Of a stretch of DNA of 64,000 nt, positions 61,133-64,000 are shown one piece after another. This DNA comes from Clostridia bacterium (GTDB lineage: Bacteria > Bacillota > Clostridia > Lachnospirales > Cellulosilyticaceae), in assembly GCA_029239755.1 (NCBI GenBank), contig JARBUI010000004.1, positions 124,001-188,000 of the forward strand, in the 5' to 3' direction. Numbering within the stretch: position 1 is the first letter of the stretch; every line of letters begins with the position of its first letter. The translations under genes were made by a program, and so were the position numbers. Below the pieces are notes generated by a model. The model did no database searches. It was given only the letters and a program-made list of their open reading frames with translations, and had not been told where the DNA came from.

Positions 61133-61956
61133 TGGTAGAAAAAAAGACAAATAAAGTTGCTTTAGGCATTATAGGAATTTTTTCGGCAGCAGTTTTTCTA
61201 GCGCCATTTTATCTTGCTCTTATTAATTCTCTAAAAACTCAAAAGGGTTTTTTGCTTGATGTTATAGGTCTTCCAGGTAAGTATTTCACCTTTAAAAATT
61301 ATGTAGAAGCTTTTATCAAGTTAAATTTCTTGAAATCCGCAACAAATTCATTGCTTATAACAGTAACGTCTATCCTGCTTCTTATAGTATTTGCTTCTAT
61401 GGCAGCTTGGATGCTTGTGAGAACAAAAACAAAGTTAAGTACAATTATATTTTTAACCCTTTCTGCAGCTATGCTTATTCCTTTCCAAGCAGTTATGCTG
61501 CCTCTCGTTAGGATCATGGGTAAACTACATTTGTTAAATCCAGGCGGCATTATTTTTATGTACCTGGGATTTGGAGCACCACTTTCAGTTGTGCTTTATC
61601 ATGGGTTTGTAAAAAGTGTACCAGCTGAAATTGAAGAGGCAGCCATTATAGATGGATGCAATAAGCTTGAAGTGTTTTGGAAAGTTGTATTTCCTCTTCT
61701 TAAGCCAATAACAGTAACCGTTTCGATATTAAATGCGATGTGGATATGGAATGATTTTCTCCTTCCACAACTTGTCATTAATAAGCCAGAGTGGCAGACA
61801 ATACCACTTAAGATGTTTTATTTCTTTGGGCAGTTCTCCAAAAGATGGGATTTGGGACTTGCAGGCTTAATCATCGCTATGTTTCCTATTATTGTTTTTT
61901 ATCTGGCGATGCAAAAGCATATTATTAAAGGGGTTATGCAGGGATCAATTAAATAG
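61132..61956 (+). CDS. Sugar ABC transporter permease (MalG-like)
   Basis: A 274-residue second CUT1 permease, six hydrophobic helices. The EAA loop is VPAEIEEAAIIDGCNKLEVFW (near 163-183), and WIWNDFLLPQLVI (near 203-215) is typical of MalG-like proteins. It starts in a TAATG overlap with the first permease. It completes the importer except for the ATPase. Confidence 0.93.
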   Translation: MVEKKTNKVALGIIGIFSAAVFLAPFYLALINSLKTQKGFLLDVIGLPGKYFTFKNYVEAFIKLNFLKSATNSLLITVTSILLLIVFASMAAWMLVRTKTKLSTIIFLTLSAAMLIPFQAVMLPLVRIMGKLHLLNPGGIIFMYLGFGAPLSVVLYHGFVKSVPAEIEEAAIIDGCNKLEVFWKVVFPLLKPITVTVSILNAMWIWNDFLLPQLVINKPEWQTIPLKMFYFFGQFSKRWDLGLAGLIIAMFPIIVFYLAMQKHIIKGVMQGSIK

Positions 61957-62035
61957 AAATTGTTTTATACTAAAAGAATCATTATATTATAATAGATGTT
62001 TATGTATAATTAAAATATAATAAATAGAAGATAAT

Positions 62036-62068
62036 AGAGATGATTTCTATACAGAAGTCATCTTTGTT
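62036..62068 (+). terminator. Terminator after the maltodextrin transporter
   Basis: AGATGATTTC pairs with GAAGTCATCT (one mismatch) around TATACA, followed by TTGTTTT. Confidence 0.65.
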
Positions 62069-62134
62069 TTGTAATATAGGAAGAATAAAGTTTAAAAAGT
62101 CATCTTTTTAGATTATAATAATAAAGTTAGAATT

Positions 62135-62146
62135 GGAAACGATACC
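62135..62146. promoter_or_regulatory. LacI-type operator before the regulator gene
   Basis: GGAAACGATACC, the same as at 58640-58651, 35 bp before the regulator start. It points to autoregulation. Confidence 0.78.
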
Positions 62147-62180
62147 TAGTAAAGATAAAATTGCTAAAGGGGGGATGGCC

Positions 62181-63188
62181 GTGACTATTACAGACATTGC
62201 AAAACTATCGGGAGTGGGAGTAAGTACTGTATCTAGGGTTATAAATAATCATCCAGATGTAAAATCTGAAACAAGGGAAAAGGTCTTAAGTATCATAAAG
62301 GAATACAACTATGTACCTAATAACAGTGCGAGAATACTCAAACAATCGAATACAAAAAATATAGGTATTTTAGTAAAGGGAGTTTTTAATCCTTTTTTTT
62401 CAGCAATATTAAAAAATATAAGTACGAGTGTAGAAGCTTCAGGGTATACCATGATTCTACAGCATCATAATAATCCTAATGACTTAGATACTCTCGTTGG
62501 ATTTATTAAAGAAAAGAAGCTCCAGGGCGTTATTTGTTTAGGGGGCAACTTTATAGATATCAAAGAAGAGAGCTTTGATGATCTTGATGTAGCTATTGTT
62601 CTGTTATGCGTTAACTTAAAAACACAAAAAGCTTGGAATAGCTTTTCTACAATAAGCATTGCTGATGATATAGCAGCTTATGAAGCTACCAGGTACCTCA
62701 TAGAAAATGGGCATAGAAACATAGCGATCATGTTAGGTGATAGAGATGATTTAGGGGTTGGGCTCATAAGGTATGAAGGCTATAAAAGAGCTATTGAAGA
62801 TAATGGTATAGAAATTAGGGAAGACTATATTATTTATGGGGAATATGAAGTAACTAAAGCATACGAAAAGGCAACGAGCTTTTTAAAAGAAAATAAGGAA
62901 GTAACTGCTATATTTGCCATATCAGATATGATGGCGATAGGCGTAGCTAAAGCAGTTGTGAATCTAGGCCTAAAAATAAGAGATGATATTTCTATAGTAG
63001 GATTTGACGGCATGGATGTAGCAAAATACTACGAACCAACTATTACAACAATTAAGCAGCCAAAGGATGAAATGTCAAAGATGAGCGTAGATTTGCTCTT
63101 TGAATTATTAAATGGAGAAACGCAGCATAAACATATTTTATTAGATATAGAATTAGTTGAAGGAAACAGCATAAAAAAGATTAATTAA
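62181..63188 (+). CDS. LacI-family transcriptional regulator of the maltodextrin genes
   Basis: A 335-residue repressor. The N-terminal HTH is TITDIAKLSGVGVSTVSRVI (residues 2-21) and the rest is a sugar-binding periplasmic-binding-like domain (SNTKNIGILVKGVFNPFFSA; FAISDMMAIGVAKAV; SIVGFDGMDVAKYYEP). I prefer GTG 62181, 7 nt after AAGGGGGG; ATG 62175 touches that site. Shared operators at its own promoter and at malQ and malE indicate a local regulon. Inducer likely maltose or a maltodextrin. Confidence 0.92.
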   Translation: MTITDIAKLSGVGVSTVSRVINNHPDVKSETREKVLSIIKEYNYVPNNSARILKQSNTKNIGILVKGVFNPFFSAILKNISTSVEASGYTMILQHHNNPNDLDTLVGFIKEKKLQGVICLGGNFIDIKEESFDDLDVAIVLLCVNLKTQKAWNSFSTISIADDIAAYEATRYLIENGHRNIAIMLGDRDDLGVGLIRYEGYKRAIEDNGIEIREDYIIYGEYEVTKAYEKATSFLKENKEVTAIFAISDMMAIGVAKAVVNLGLKIRDDISIVGFDGMDVAKYYEPTITTIKQPKDEMSKMSVDLLFELLNGETQHKHILLDIELVEGNSIKKIN

Positions 63189-63200
63189 AGAGGTGCTTTC

Positions 63201-64000
63201 ATGGGTAGAGCAAGCGGCATTTTGATGCACATTTCTTCACTGCCAGAAAAGTATGGGATAGGAACCTTTGGAAAACAGGCGTATGAGTTTGCAGATTTTC
63301 TAAAAGAAGCAGGGCAAAGCTATTGGCAAATACTGCCACTAGGTCATACAGGGTATGGAGACTCACCCTATCAAGCTTTCTCAGCTTATGCTGGGAATCC
63401 GTATTTCATAGATTTAGACCTATTAGAAAAAGAAGGATTGCTTGAGAAAACAGACTTTGAGGCTATAGATTTTGGAACAAATGAAGAAGAAGTAGACTAT
63501 GGCAAGCTGTTTGAAAATAGACTTAAAGTTTTAGAAATAGCCTATCATAATGGAAAAGAGAAGCTAAAGGAAAAAATTACTGTTTTCGAAAAAGAAAATG
63601 CTTTCTGGCTTACAGATTATGCGATGTATATGGCTATAAAAAATAAGATGAATCTTGTAAGCTGGCAGGAATGGGATGAAGATATTAAACTAAGAAATAA
63701 AGATGCATTAGATGCCTGTCAAATAGAATTAAAAGAAGAAATTGGTTACTGGACTTTTGTACAGTATTTGTTCTTTAAACAGTGGCATGCCTTAAAGTCA
63801 TATGTTAATGATCTAGGGATAAAAATTATAGGGGATATACCTATCTATGTTTCTGCAGACAGCTCAGATGCCTGGGCAAACGGAGAGCTTTTTAAGCTGG
63901 ATGAACATAAAAATCCAACGGTCGTAGCCGGATGCCCACCAGATGCTTTTTCAGAGTCAGGACAGCTTTGGGGAAATCCTATTTATGACTGGGAATACTT
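63201..64000 (+). CDS. malQ: 4-alpha-glucanotransferase, copy 2 (cut by window end)
   Basis: An open reading frame from ATG 63201 to the window end (266 codons shown), preceded by AAAGAGGTG. Its first part is almost the same at DNA level as malQ copy 1 from 54516, including silent positions, with changes such as Glu to Lys in SLPEKYGIGTF and scattered later substitutions (for example KDALDACQIELKEE). It follows the LacI gene by 12 bp. It looks like a recent duplication or a gene-converted copy. Confidence 0.93.
   Translation, partial: MGRASGILMHISSLPEKYGIGTFGKQAYEFADFLKEAGQSYWQILPLGHTGYGDSPYQAFSAYAGNPYFIDLDLLEKEGLLEKTDFEAIDFGTNEEEVDYGKLFENRLKVLEIAYHNGKEKLKEKITVFEKENAFWLTDYAMYMAIKNKMNLVSWQEWDEDIKLRNKDALDACQIELKEEIGYWTFVQYLFFKQWHALKSYVNDLGIKIIGDIPIYVSADSSDAWANGELFKLDEHKNPTVVAGCPPDAFSESGQLWGNPIYDWEY

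Noticed and set aside
62133-62180. Longer N-terminus of the LacI regulator from TTG 62133
   Set aside because: Those codons are the GGAAACGATACC operator and the ribosome site; GTG 62181 has the right spacing.

Overview
This 64 kb window looks like chromosomal DNA of an anaerobic, low-GC Firmicute of the class Clostridia. The evidence is AT-rich sequence, strong AGGAGG-type ribosome binding sites, sigma-A promoters of the TTGACA/TATAAT type, and a nitrogenase cluster with the Clostridium pasteurianum gene style (nifI1-nifI2 between nifH and nifD, a nifN-nifB fusion, nifV split into omega and alpha genes, and a thioredoxin-like 2Fe-2S ferredoxin). A c-di-GMP-II riboswitch, a class best known from Clostridia, fits this. 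I cannot name the species; a Lachnospiraceae-like or Cellulosilyticum-like organism is a guess. I saw no rRNA, tRNA, CRISPR array, intact transposase or prophage.

Layout, left to right. 1-7.6 kb: an aldose-epimerase-family protein, the 3' remnant of a decayed gene, truA, a TetR-regulated ABC exporter, a small cupin, and a DUF438/hemerythrin/PAS protein. 7.6-19.1 kb: the nif cluster H-I1-I2-D-K-E-(N-B)-ferredoxin-V(omega)-V(alpha), with a two-terminator leader before nifH and a structured 390-bp gap between nifK and nifE. 19.1-22.0 kb: a chemoreceptor behind a c-di-GMP-II riboswitch, then a DUF1349 protein. 22.2-27.6 kb: a BMP-type nucleoside ABC transporter and xanthine phosphoribosyltransferase. 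27.7-28.9 kb: a 58-residue protein and an MNT-HEPN pair. 28.9-31.6 kb (minus strand): molybdate transporter modABC, relevant to the Mo nitrogenase. 31.9-35.3 kb: ablB, a possible type I toxin peptide, an iron-type alcohol dehydrogenase and a Crp/Fnr regulator. 35.4-41.1 kb: ethanolamine ammonia-lyase operon (eutA, permease, eutB, eutC) and a YheO-type regulator. 41.4-45.4 kb: KDPG aldolase (fused to a VOC domain), two PfkB sugar kinases and two small proteins. 45.6-52.1 kb: an operon matching the uncharacterised E. coli yhfZ-yhfY-yhfU-yhfT-php-yhfX-yhfW set. 52.2-54.3 kb (minus strand): argC and a 1-phosphofructokinase-type kinase. 54.4-64 kb: a maltodextrin regulon (malQ, glgP, malEFG-like transporter, LacI regulator, and a second malQ cut by the window end), with a shared GGAAACGRTACC operator at three promoters.

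The most interesting reading is regulatory. The nifH and eutA leaders carry a near-identical element (TGACAAAGRGGTC) in which a short hexaloop hairpin competes with a terminator stem. That geometry resembles ANTAR antitermination sites, and it would tie nitrogen fixation to ethanolamine use. The nifK-nifE gap contains a strongly base-paired GC-rich element that I cannot assign. The yhf operon is the best candidate for an undescribed metabolic system.
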